Positions 1 through 7,728 of a stretch of DNA of 64,000 nucleotides are shown here, piece by piece (positions within the stretch are counted from its first letter, which is position 1; every line of letters begins with the position of its first letter). The notes beneath the pieces were generated by a model that did not search any database, was not told the DNA's origin, and worked only from the letters and a program-made list of their open reading frames with translations. The position numbers were made by a program, and so were the translations under genes. The stretch is from M3007 sp964550795. GTDB taxonomy: Bacteria > Bacteroidota > Bacteroidia > Chitinophagales > Saprospiraceae. The stretch lies in contig CAZKBH010000003.1 of assembly GCA_964550795.1 (NCBI GenBank), positions 121,300-185,299 on the forward strand, read 5' to 3'.

Positions 1-1
1 C

Positions 2-106
2 AGCACGCAGGAGGTGATTGCGCAATTCAGCAACGTGGTCAAAAAAGGTCATCTCATTTCGGTCGTGTTCGTGCTGTTGATCGAGCGGCATGTGGCTTGT
101 ATTTGA
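2..106 (+). CDS. possible 3' end of a gene cut by the window edge
   Basis: One frame is open from the first bases to a TGA at 104-106 and would encode 34 residues beginning STQEVIAQF. It contains a plausible amphipathic stretch followed by a hydrophobic one. The upstream part lies outside the window, so the product cannot be named, and the open stretch is short enough to arise by chance. The 190 bases between here and the next gene hold no feature I can recognise. Confidence 0.3.
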   Translation, partial: STQEVIAQFSNVVKKGHLISVVFVLLIERHVACI

Positions 107-296
107 AAATAGTGGGTCGTTTGACCCGGCAAATGTAAAAAGTTAAGTACCCATGCATGTAAAAACAAAAAAAACAATCGTCTGGCTGCATGTATTTGCC
201 CAAAAACAGAAGCCCAAAAACAAGTAGCGGGTCTTCCTGTTTGTACCTTTCGCACGCTAATCTGAAACCGTCTCGCGAAACCAAAACCACGCATCT

Positions 297-1301
297 ATGC
301 AAACTTTCAGCATTCAAATGGTACTCTTCGCGCTGGCCATTTCCAGTTGCCAGGGACAAAACAACAAACTTGTTATGATGAACGACCTCAAAGCATCCAA
401 CCCTCTGCTCTGCGACGTTGAAACAGGGGCCTGTGAAACCCCCGGATTGGCCGGAACCGCCGATGAGATCCATTTAGCTGCTAGCCCTAAACCAGTACAA
501 ATCCTCTACTTCACTGACCCCATTTGTTCCTCTTGTTGGGGCATTGAACCCCAGCTTCGTCGGCTGAAGCTGGAATACGGCGCGTTGCTGAACATTGAAT
601 ACCGAATGGGTGGGCTGTTGCCTTCCTGGGATGTGTACAACAGTGGCAGTATCAGTAAACCCTCCGATGTGGCGCATCACTGGGACGAGGTGAGTCTGCA
701 TTACGAAATGCCCATTGATGGCGATGTGTGGCTGGAAGATCCCTTGCCGTCCTCGTATCCGCCTTCCATCGCGTTCAAAGCGGCTCAAATGCAGGACGAA
801 AAAAAAGCCATTCAATTCCTGCGCAGGATTCGGGAAATGGTCTTTATGGAAAAGAAAAACATCACAAAATGGGAGCATTTGGAAGCCGCAGCCAAACAAG
901 TGGGCCTCGATGCCGTGAAAATGAAAGCAGATTTTGAAGGCGAGGCAAAGGCGCTTTTTCAGAAAGACCTGGATCTGGCGCAGAGCCTGAACGTACGCAG
1001 TTTCCCGACCATGATTTTCAGCGATGCCGATCAGCAAAGGCTGGTATTAAAAGGTGTCAGACCGTATGAGCAGTTTGAGCAGACTTTGCTGGCGTTACAT
1101 CCAAACGCGCTAAAAAACGCCTATAATACAACACCCGAAGCGCTTTTTGCACAATATCCGACCCTGACCAACAAGGAGTTTGAAGTGCTGGCGGGCGTTT
1201 CCAAAGAAACTGCGGAAAAGACCCTGGCCGAACTTTTGGCCCGGCATAAATTAGCGCAATATCAAAGCAAAAACGGGGTGCTTTGGAAGAAAGTGGATTA
1301 A
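297..1301 (+). CDS. DsbA-family thioredoxin-fold oxidoreductase
   Basis: A thioredoxin-fold protein of the DsbA/FrnE-like family (related to the SpxH/YjbH type). The active-site motif CSSC lies at about residues 77-80 after the strand ILYFTDPI, and a cis-proline loop (SFPTMIF) lies near residue 240. The C-terminal 60 residues look like a small winged-helix-like tail. Start choice is uncertain. The first ATG gives a short N-terminus with a lipobox-like AISSC at residues 15-19, which would make a lipoprotein. ATGs at 375/378 would give a cytoplasmic form beginning just before SNPLLCD, which resembles the usual start of this family. It stands alone, convergent with proline dehydrogenase. Its partner is unknown. 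Confidence 0.8.
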   Translation: MQTFSIQMVLFALAISSCQGQNNKLVMMNDLKASNPLLCDVETGACETPGLAGTADEIHLAASPKPVQILYFTDPICSSCWGIEPQLRRLKLEYGALLNIEYRMGGLLPSWDVYNSGSISKPSDVAHHWDEVSLHYEMPIDGDVWLEDPLPSSYPPSIAFKAAQMQDEKKAIQFLRRIREMVFMEKKNITKWEHLEAAAKQVGLDAVKMKADFEGEAKALFQKDLDLAQSLNVRSFPTMIFSDADQQRLVLKGVRPYEQFEQTLLALHPNALKNAYNTTPEALFAQYPTLTNKEFEVLAGVSKETAEKTLAELLARHKLAQYQSKNGVLWKKVD

Positions 1302-1327
1302 GCGCACATTTGCCGTGTGTCTAAAAT

Positions 1328-2503
1328 CTAAATCCCCCTTCGCTTCACTTCTTCCCGAACCAATTTCAATTCTCGTCCCGCATCGCCCGTCACGGAAGTA
1401 TTTTCCTGGGCACGGCGAATCAGGTACGGAATCACTTCTTTCACCTGGCCGTAAGGAAGGTATTTCGCCACGCGGAACCCGGCTTTTGCGAGGTTAAACG
1501 TCAGGTTGTCGCTCATGCCGTAGAGTTGGCTGAACAGGGTGTTCGGGTGGTTCTTCGCCAGCCCTTTTTTTTCCATGAGTTCAACTTGCAGCATGTTGCT
1601 GTGCGCATTGTGGCTGGCATTGCAAACGGCCATTGTGTCGAGGTGGTCAATGCAGAACCGCAGTGCAGTGTTGTAAAGATCGTCGGTAGCTACTTTATCG
1701 GCATTGATGGGGTCGGGATAATTCATTTCCTGGGCCCGGGCGCGTTCTTTTTCCATGTAGGCGCCGCGCACAAGTTTCGCCCCGAGCAGGAAGCCTTCTT
1801 TTTGGGCGCGATCGTAGCTCTCGGTGAGGAACTGAAGTCGGTCGTGGCGATAAAATTGAAAGGTATTGTACACGACGACCTGTTTTTTGTTGTACCGGCG
1901 CATCATGAGCCAAACCAGGTGGTCAATCGAATCCTGAATCCAGCTTTCTTCTGCATCAATAAACACCGCCACGTTCTTTTTGGAGGCATGGTAGCAAATG
2001 GCGTCGAGGCGTTTGAGGGCGTTGCGGTATTCCGATACTTCTTCTTTGGTAAGCGTTTCAGCGGATTGAATCCGTTCCAGCAGGTTAAACCGCATCAAAC
2101 CCGTCACTTTTGTACTGATGACCGGGATACTTTTGACAGAACGGTTCGCGAAATCAATGGCCCGGATATTCTCGTTCATCGTATGGTTGAAATCGAGTTC
2201 CGTCTCCTTGGCTTCCGCACCATAATCGAGAATGGTGAGGGTATTGTGCTCGGCAAGTCGTTCAATGCTGGGCTGGCTATCCAAAAGGGTGGTTCCGCCC
2301 ACGAATTGTGAAAAAACCGTTTTTCGCACCGCCCATTCAGCGGGTGGAATCCCGTTTTCCACGGCCCAAAGTGCCAGCGCTGAGCCGTACTTGACGAGCA
2401 AGGGCTTGTTCATCATGCTGAACAGCCAGGCGGTTTTTTTAAGTTCTTTGTCCGAAAGGTGGGCAAAGGCAATTTCTGTATTTGAAAAATCAATGTTGGG
2501 CAT
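1328..2503 (-). CDS. proline dehydrogenase
   Basis: A single-domain FAD-dependent proline dehydrogenase that oxidises L-proline to pyrroline-5-carboxylate. The 391-residue length fits a monofunctional enzyme rather than the long bifunctional PutA. Family motifs of the TIM barrel are visible: the strand and substrate loop GAKLVRGAYMEKER in the second half and the C-terminal LPYGQVKEVIPYLIRRAQEN, whose paired arginines contact the proline carboxylate. The pyrroline-5-carboxylate dehydrogenase partner is not in the window. The next gene upstream (DUF3667) ends about 33 nt before this start on the same strand, so co-transcription is possible but not functionally obvious. Confidence 0.92.
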   Translation of the reverse strand: MPNIDFSNTEIAFAHLSDKELKKTAWLFSMMNKPLLVKYGSALALWAVENGIPPAEWAVRKTVFSQFVGGTTLLDSQPSIERLAEHNTLTILDYGAEAKETELDFNHTMNENIRAIDFANRSVKSIPVISTKVTGLMRFNLLERIQSAETLTKEEVSEYRNALKRLDAICYHASKKNVAVFIDAEESWIQDSIDHLVWLMMRRYNKKQVVVYNTFQFYRHDRLQFLTESYDRAQKEGFLLGAKLVRGAYMEKERARAQEMNYPDPINADKVATDDLYNTALRFCIDHLDTMAVCNASHNAHSNMLQVELMEKKGLAKNHPNTLFSQLYGMSDNLTFNLAKAGFRVAKYLPYGQVKEVIPYLIRRAQENTSVTGDAGRELKLVREEVKRRGI

Positions 2504-2536
2504 AGAGAATGGTCGTGAAACGTTTTTCGGTTTGAT

Positions 2537-3253
2537 TTAATGTTTTGTTACTAAATCAATCAAGGTTCCTAAAAGTATTGCGCTCAAAGTAAAGGTTAAC
2601 ATACCTAAAATGTATGCAGAAAAGGCTTTCAAATAATTGACAATCTTATCCTTTCCAAAAAATTGTCCAATAGCCCAAGTGGTATAAACAAAGCCAACAA
2701 TACCTGCAGTTTGCATTAGATTAATGTGTGCCAATCCTTGTATAATTCCAAAAACTGAAAAAATAAGCATTCCTATTCCCATTACGAAGCACAGCAGGAT
2801 TAGAATTTCAAAGAAGTTGAATTCGTGTTTTCTGAAGAACAGCTTTGTCCACAATGCAATCAAAACACCCATCATTAAATTTGTGTAACCGTAATGTCCT
2901 TGAATCCATTTAAAAATCTCGGCTGTTGTTGTTTTTTTGCTATCCCTATATGCTACATACCCGTCTTCAAAATGAAAATAGTGATTGCATATGGTATAGA
3001 TTAATGAGGTTACGAGGATGAAAACAACAGGTTTAACCAGTCGGCTTCTGGTTCCTGTAAGAAAATTCCTTATGGTTTGTCCAGGATTCGTTACAAGGCT
3101 TCTAATCGTATACAAAATCCCACGTTCAAAATGCAGAACGTGTTCAATTTCGTGCAAAATGTACTGTCCGTCAATTCTTTTGAGGCTTGCTGCTTGTCCA
3201 CAGTTTGGACAAAAGTTTGAATCAAATTCGGTGTTACAATTTTTACAGTTCAT
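2537..3253 (-). CDS. DUF3667 zinc-ribbon membrane protein
   Basis: The N-terminus carries a zinc ribbon: CKNC at residues 3-6 and CPNC at about 15-18. The DUF3667 region follows (HEIEHVLHFERGILYTIRSL and NPGQTIRNFLTGTR), and then four or five hydrophobic segments that should span the inner membrane. This matches the Bacteroidota DUF3667 family, whose function is unknown. The DNA is noticeably more AT-rich than the flanking genes, which may mean a different history. It sits between proline dehydrogenase and a MITE-like repeat. Confidence 0.8.
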   Translation of the reverse strand: MNCKNCNTEFDSNFCPNCGQAASLKRIDGQYILHEIEHVLHFERGILYTIRSLVTNPGQTIRNFLTGTRSRLVKPVVFILVTSLIYTICNHYFHFEDGYVAYRDSKKTTTAEIFKWIQGHYGYTNLMMGVLIALWTKLFFRKHEFNFFEILILLCFVMGIGMLIFSVFGIIQGLAHINLMQTAGIVGFVYTTWAIGQFFGKDKIVNYLKAFSAYILGMLTFTLSAILLGTLIDLVTKH

Positions 3254-3323
3254 TTATACTATGATTCTTGTGATTTTGATGACCTCGGTAAGAGCATGTT
3301 GGTTCGGGAAATTGCCATTAACT

Positions 3324-3488
3324 TAGTGCTTGTCTAAATTTTAGTTCTGAGGCGAAAGCGAGGAAATTTTTGATTGTACAAGGCAAATTTTGCAGTCGAA
3401 TGCGGGCAATTCGGCGAAAAATTTAACGCCGTACAAGCTAAAATTTGCCGCTTGAAGGCCAGAAACTAAAGTTTAGACAAGCACTTAG
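3324..3488. repeat. MITE-like palindromic element, family A, copy 1
   Basis: About 165 bp, repeated almost exactly at 34858-35024. It starts CTTAG-TGCTTGTCTAAA and ends TTTAGACAAGCA-CTTAG, so perfect 12-bp terminal inverted repeats lie inside a CTTAG direct repeat. The interior is itself an imperfect palindrome. This copy is 2 bp shorter than the other near 3360. It has no ORF. It lies 20 nt past the aroE stop and 70 nt upstream of the DUF3667 gene, so it could act as a terminator or promoter spacer as well as being a mobile remnant. Confidence 0.85.
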
Positions 3489-3508
3489 GAACTTTTGGAG
3501 GGTAAAAT

Positions 3509-4255
3509 TCAAGGATTTTGCTGCCAAATCTCCCAAGCAGCTTCGGCTTGTAACTCCAACATTTCCAGTCCGTTATTCACCCTGCAGCCCTGAGATTTAG
3601 CGTCGTGCAAAAGTAGCGTTTCGGCGGGATTGTAGATCAAATCATACACGAACATATCGGGTCTAAAAAAATCGGCTGGCAATGGTGGCTTTTCTCCAGT
3701 TTTGGGATGTGTGCCGACCGGAGTGGTGTTTACGAGCAACACACAGGATTGCGCAGACAGTGCTTCGTAGCTGATTTCCCGGGCGCTGGCGGGGGTTCTG
3801 GAAACGAACAGAAACGGGATGCCGAGTTTTTTGAAAACATACGCGATGGCTTTAGAGGCGCCGCCGGTTCCAAGTATCAGCGCTGGCCGGCCATCTTCGA
3901 GACAGGCCTTTATCGTTTCGCCGGGAAGGCTTTTTTCAAAACCAATTGCATCGGTGTTGAAGCCGATAAGGTGTTGATTATCAGTAATTTTAATGCAATT
4001 AACGGCACCCACCGCCCTCGCGGTTTCGTCCAATTCATGAAGGAATGGAAGGACTTTTTCTTTGTAAGGAATGGTGACATTGAGGCCTCTCAGCTCGGGA
4101 TTTTCGTGCAGCAAACGGTCTAAATCGCTTAGATTTTCCAATGGAAAAAGTTCGTAGCGCGCATCTTGAATGTCCTCGCGTTCAAACTTTTCACTGAAAT
4201 ATTTTTTGGAGAAAGAATGACCGAGCGGCCAGCCAATAAGACCAAATAAGCGCAT
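3509..4255 (-). CDS. aroE: shikimate dehydrogenase
   Basis: AroE reduces 3-dehydroshikimate to shikimate with NADPH in aromatic amino acid synthesis, in the cytoplasm. The protein opens with the family signature GWPLGHSFSKK, with shikimate-binding Ser14 and Ser16. The catalytic lysine is at about residue 65 (NVTIPYKEKVLPFL), Asn86 is in AVNCI and Asp102 in GFNTDAIGF. The NADP loop is GTGGAS at about 129-134. The length of 248 fits the family. It begins 12 nt after the adenylate cyclase gene on the same strand and may be read through from it. A MITE-like element follows its stop. Confidence 0.95.
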   Translation of the reverse strand: MRLFGLIGWPLGHSFSKKYFSEKFEREDIQDARYELFPLENLSDLDRLLHENPELRGLNVTIPYKEKVLPFLHELDETARAVGAVNCIKITDNQHLIGFNTDAIGFEKSLPGETIKACLEDGRPALILGTGGASKAIAYVFKKLGIPFLFVSRTPASAREISYEALSAQSCVLLVNTTPVGTHPKTGEKPPLPADFFRPDMFVYDLIYNPAETLLLHDAKSQGCRVNNGLEMLELQAEAAWEIWQQNP

Positions 4256-4267
4256 TGAATAGCCAAT

Positions 4268-5881
4268 TTACTTAATTCCCGTAACGTAGTACATATCCAT
4301 CATGCCCTTGTTTTTAGCAGCAATTTTGCCCCGGTGCTGCCACTCAAATTCATATTTGGCAAGCCAATAGGCATCTTCGCTGACATTTACGCGGCCAGGA
4401 TCACATTGTTCTTCGAGCCGGGCGGCGGTGTTTACGGTATCGCCCCAGATATCATAGGCGAATTTTTTTGCGCCCACCACCCCGGCGACCACCGGGCCAG
4501 TGTGAATGCCCACCCGCGCATCAAAAAACGGCAAGCCCTGGCTCAATCGCTCGGCCTTTAGTCCCAAGAGAAAATCTTGCATTTCCAACGCCGCTTTCAC
4601 CATATCAGAAGGACTGGCATTCATATCAGAAAGCCCGCTGGCGCAGATGTAAGCATCCCCAACGGTCTTGATTTTTTCAATTCGGTACTTGCTGATGATA
4701 TGGTCAAAGTTGGAAAAGCAGAGATCAAGTTCTTCGACAAGGCGTTCCGGGCTAAGTTTTTCGGCTACGTTGGTGAAACCCTTAAAGTCCACAAACATCA
4801 CCGTGGCCTGATCGTATTTCCGAGCAGCCACCTTGTTTCGCATTTTTAATTCCTCTGCAATAGCTGGCGGTAAAATATTGAGCAACAGGCTATTAGAACG
4901 TTTTTGTTCTTCCTCAATGATGGCATTTTTTTGAGAGAGTTCGTTGGCTGTGCGTTTTTTAGAACGGAAACGGGCGTAAAACAGCATGGCCAGGAAAAAG
5001 ACAAAAATGACAACAAGCCCAAGAATGTTTCGGATGTTTTCCACTTGCTCACGGGCAAGTTCCGCTTCCGCTAGTTTGGTTTTATTGGTCTGGATTTCGC
5101 GTTCCTGTTGGGCCTTCACAATGGAGTCAATCATTTGCGCTTCCGACAAATTTTTGAGTCGCAACGAATTTACCCGAACGGCAGAATCTGCACGCAGCAC
5201 ACTTTGGGAGGCTTGGGTAAGGGCCAGTTCTTTTTCAGAAAGTACGTTCTGGGTTTTGGCTTCAACCTCCCTGATTTGATTCTGGTAAGTGTTTTCCAGA
5301 TTCTGCGTTTGGCCAGTAACAGAGGAAAGTTGATCCCGCAGTGTGCGGTTTTCGGCTTCTGCGGAGGCTAATTGGTTCTCAAGTTTTTTGAGGGATTCTC
5401 CGCCACCGCGTACCCCGCCACCAGATTCTTTAAGGTATTTAACGGTTTCGGTACTCCACTTGAGCGCCTCGCGTAAATCGTTCTGTTTCACTGCAATATC
5501 CTGCAATTTCTCTGAACTTGTTATCACGAGATCCCGAAATCCGTAGTTTCGGGCAGTGTTCCAGGCGCGGTTAAATCGGCCAGCAGCTTCCGTATAGTTG
5601 CGTTGTCGAAGCTCAGCCTCCGCCGCTAAAAATGCGGCATCGGCCTCCTTGCGCTTGTCTCCGATTTCAACGGCCAACTGAGTGGCTATCACGGCATAGC
5701 TAGAAGCTTTTTTAGCACTGGTAGCAATAGATTTTTCGGCAATTTGATAGGCATAATTCATGCGCTCGCTTTTGGAAGTCGAACGTTTGAATTTTGCTTC
5801 CAGCTCCCCCACAGATTGGGCGGAGAGGACATTTAGCCCCAAGAGTAGAAAAAGTGCGGTAAAGGCGGATTGATAATTCAT
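4268..5881 (-). CDS. membrane-anchored class III adenylate cyclase
   Basis: Domain order: signal peptide (about 1-21), an alpha-helical TPR-like region (about 25-150), a long coiled coil (about 155-275), one membrane span near 283-300, a short coiled linker, and a C-terminal class III cyclase domain (about 350-530). Metal-binding aspartates sit in MFVDFKGFT and KTVGDAYIC. The purine-selecting positions read Lys (IEKIKTVGD) and Asp (AYDIWGDTVN), the pair typical of ATP-specific enzymes rather than the Glu/Cys of guanylate cyclases. The sensor part would face the periplasm and the cyclase the cytoplasm. Related Bacteroidota proteins share this layout. The ligand is unknown. Confidence 0.9.
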   Translation of the reverse strand: MNYQSAFTALFLLLGLNVLSAQSVGELEAKFKRSTSKSERMNYAYQIAEKSIATSAKKASSYAVIATQLAVEIGDKRKEADAAFLAAEAELRQRNYTEAAGRFNRAWNTARNYGFRDLVITSSEKLQDIAVKQNDLREALKWSTETVKYLKESGGGVRGGGESLKKLENQLASAEAENRTLRDQLSSVTGQTQNLENTYQNQIREVEAKTQNVLSEKELALTQASQSVLRADSAVRVNSLRLKNLSEAQMIDSIVKAQQEREIQTNKTKLAEAELAREQVENIRNILGLVVIFVFFLAMLFYARFRSKKRTANELSQKNAIIEEEQKRSNSLLLNILPPAIAEELKMRNKVAARKYDQATVMFVDFKGFTNVAEKLSPERLVEELDLCFSNFDHIISKYRIEKIKTVGDAYICASGLSDMNASPSDMVKAALEMQDFLLGLKAERLSQGLPFFDARVGIHTGPVVAGVVGAKKFAYDIWGDTVNTAARLEEQCDPGRVNVSEDAYWLAKYEFEWQHRGKIAAKNKGMMDMYYVTGIK

Positions 5882-6014
5882 CGTCGCTGATTCAGGCTTT
5901 GGGGGATTTTACAACTACAGAAGAAATGGAGTATGCGTTCAAATGGGGGATGCGGTTGGCAAATGTCGAATTTTCTTGCGTAAATTCTTGCGCTAACTTT
6001 TACCGGATGCAGCT

Positions 6015-7238
6015 TTAAATCACTTTGGATTGCAAGCGACCCTCATAGAATTGAGTTTCCAGTAAATCGCCGGAGGCCAAGGTCGTCGGCTCTGCGATTG
6101 GTTTGCCTTGATGTGTGGTAATGCTGTAGCCCCTTTGAAGCACGTTTTGAGGGTTCAGATGGTGACAAATAGCTTCAATCGTGCTTAATTTCTGACCGTG
6201 TTCGCGCAGGGTTTGAAAGGCAAAAACAGGCATATTTTCAGCTAAAAAATCGAGCTTGCGGGCGGCATCCTGGGTTTGGGCTTGGGCGGCCATTCGGGCA
6301 GTTGTTTCGGCGCGTTCGAGGGCTGAAAGGTTCAAATTCAGCAAATTATTGGCCAAATTTTCGAGTGTTTCGGAAGATTCCAACACGTTTCCTTCAAAAA
6401 AAAGATTGTGCTGCACCAAAAAATCAGCCACGGCTGTGGGGGTTTTGAGGGAGGTATGAGCCACCAAATCCAGCACACTTTGGTCAATATCATGGCCAAT
6501 ACCGACGAGGAGTGGGAGGGGTGTTTTGGCCGCAATCTGGCACAGTTCCAGATCATCAAAGGCCATCAAATCGAGCTTGGAACCTCCACCACGGACGATC
6601 GCCACGCAGTCGAACCGTTCTGATTGCTGGCTGATTTTTTTTAAAACAGCGATGACTTCCGGTGCCGCATTTTTTCCCTGTACGGCCGCTGTAAAATATT
6701 GACAATCAAAGGCATAACCAAAGGAATTGCCTTGAAGATGTTCCTGAAAATCCTGTTTTCCTGCCGCCGTTTCGCTGCTGATCACAGCGATGCGTTGGAG
6801 CACGAGCGGCAGGTTTTGGGCGCGATTCAGGTCGTACAATCCTTGTTCGCGCAGGGCCTGAATGGTTTGTCGGCGGAGCAGGTCAAGCTGGCCAAAAGTA
6901 TGCGCCGGATCAATGTCGGTAATGTGGAATTTGAGTCCGTATCGTTCGTGAAATTCCGGGCGCACCTGAAGTCGTAGTTCCAGGCCCTCGCGGAGGAGTG
7001 CCTGAAGTCCAAACGGGAATTTAGCGTTGATTTGGCGGAATTCGGCGGCCCACAATGCTGCTTGTGCTTGGGCAATTACATCGCCAGAATCGCCTTTTTG
7101 GACCAGATCCAGGTACCGATGGCCGCGCGATTCTCCTATTTGCGCCACCTCAGCCACGATCCAGACGGGTTGCTGGAAATTCAGCGCCAGTATCCTGCGG
7201 ATGTGTTCGTTGAGTTCAAATAAGGTGTGCGTGTGCAT
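6015..7238 (-). CDS. xseA: exodeoxyribonuclease VII large subunit
   Basis: XseA is the catalytic subunit of exonuclease VII, which degrades single-stranded DNA in repair. The N-terminal OB fold is seen in QQPVWIVAEVAQI. The catalytic core has AVISSETAAGKQDF and VRGGGSKLDLMAFDD, then PLLVGIGHDIDQSVLDLVA and TPTAVADFL. The C-terminal half is helical, with the family tail RGYSI near the end. The first in-frame ATG lies 24 codons upstream at 7310, but those codons are encoded by a dispersed GTGTGGCACAC hairpin. I therefore start at 7238 (MHTHTLFELNEHIRR), where homologous sequence begins. The small subunit xseB is not visible nearby. Confidence 0.93.
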   Translation of the reverse strand: MHTHTLFELNEHIRRILALNFQQPVWIVAEVAQIGESRGHRYLDLVQKGDSGDVIAQAQAALWAAEFRQINAKFPFGLQALLREGLELRLQVRPEFHERYGLKFHITDIDPAHTFGQLDLLRRQTIQALREQGLYDLNRAQNLPLVLQRIAVISSETAAGKQDFQEHLQGNSFGYAFDCQYFTAAVQGKNAAPEVIAVLKKISQQSERFDCVAIVRGGGSKLDLMAFDDLELCQIAAKTPLPLLVGIGHDIDQSVLDLVAHTSLKTPTAVADFLVQHNLFFEGNVLESSETLENLANNLLNLNLSALERAETTARMAAQAQTQDAARKLDFLAENMPVFAFQTLREHGQKLSTIEAICHHLNPQNVLQRGYSITTHQGKPIAEPTTLASGDLLETQFYEGRLQSKVI

Positions 7239-7270
7239 GGAGCGAAGGTAATCATCGGTTTTTAGAGTGT

Positions 7271-7318
7271 GTTCAAAAGTGTGGCACACCTTAATTTTCG
7301 TGTGCCACACTTTTTGAA
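7271..7318. repeat. GTGTGGCACAC hairpin repeat, copy 1
   Basis: A 15-bp perfect inverted repeat (AAAAGTGTGGCACAC at 7275-7289 and its complement at 7300-7314) with a 10-nt loop, immediately upstream of xseA. The same core recurs at 17781-17813 and 17921-17953. It could terminate transcription in either direction because T or A runs flank the stem. Confidence 0.75.
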
Positions 7319-7329
7319 TACGCCCGTTT

Positions 7330-7680
7330 TTATTCTAACTCCCAGTCTTTAAAATATTGTATTGCGTTGATTTTCAGCAGTTTTTCTTGCTCCACCGTAT
7401 CTCGTTTGGGCATTTCGAGCACCTGGCGATAATGCGGCCAGCCATCTTCATCGCGGCCAACAAAATCAAAAAAGCCTTCCTGACTCAACAGCCTGCACAC
7501 GGCGATGTGCATCAAATCTTGCTTTTCTTCTTTAGAAAAAGCGCGTTTCCATCGCCCCAATTCTTGGATTCCGATCAGGAACAGGATCATATTCAGGTCA
7601 GGCAGAACCGCTTGGTTCATGGTATCTTTCACGAGATGCTGTGTGCGCAGCCATTCAAAATCAATTTGCCAGTCTTCCAT
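7330..7680 (-). CDS. conserved hypothetical protein, 116 aa
   Basis: I do not recognise a named family. The protein is acidic, rich in aromatic residues, probably all-helical and cytoplasmic, with no signal peptide or membrane span. Its start (MEDWQIDFEWLRTQHLVKD) and end (INAIQYFKDWELE) are clean, and an antisense ORF of the same length covers most of the same bases. The coding choice rests on context: it lies in line with xseA and the next gene upstream, all on the minus strand. It may be a small Bacteroidota-specific protein. Confidence 0.6.
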   Translation of the reverse strand: MEDWQIDFEWLRTQHLVKDTMNQAVLPDLNMILFLIGIQELGRWKRAFSKEEKQDLMHIAVCRLLSQEGFFDFVGRDEDGWPHYRQVLEMPKRDTVEQEKLLKINAIQYFKDWELE

Positions 7681-7728
7681 TGTTGTTTTATTCGTCAGCA
7701 GGAATAGATCTTCAATTCCCTGTTTGCA

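Noticed and set aside
1526..2311. 261-codon ORF antisense to proline dehydrogenase
   Set aside because: The opposite strand has a complete enzyme with family motifs. The antisense frame has no signal or motif.
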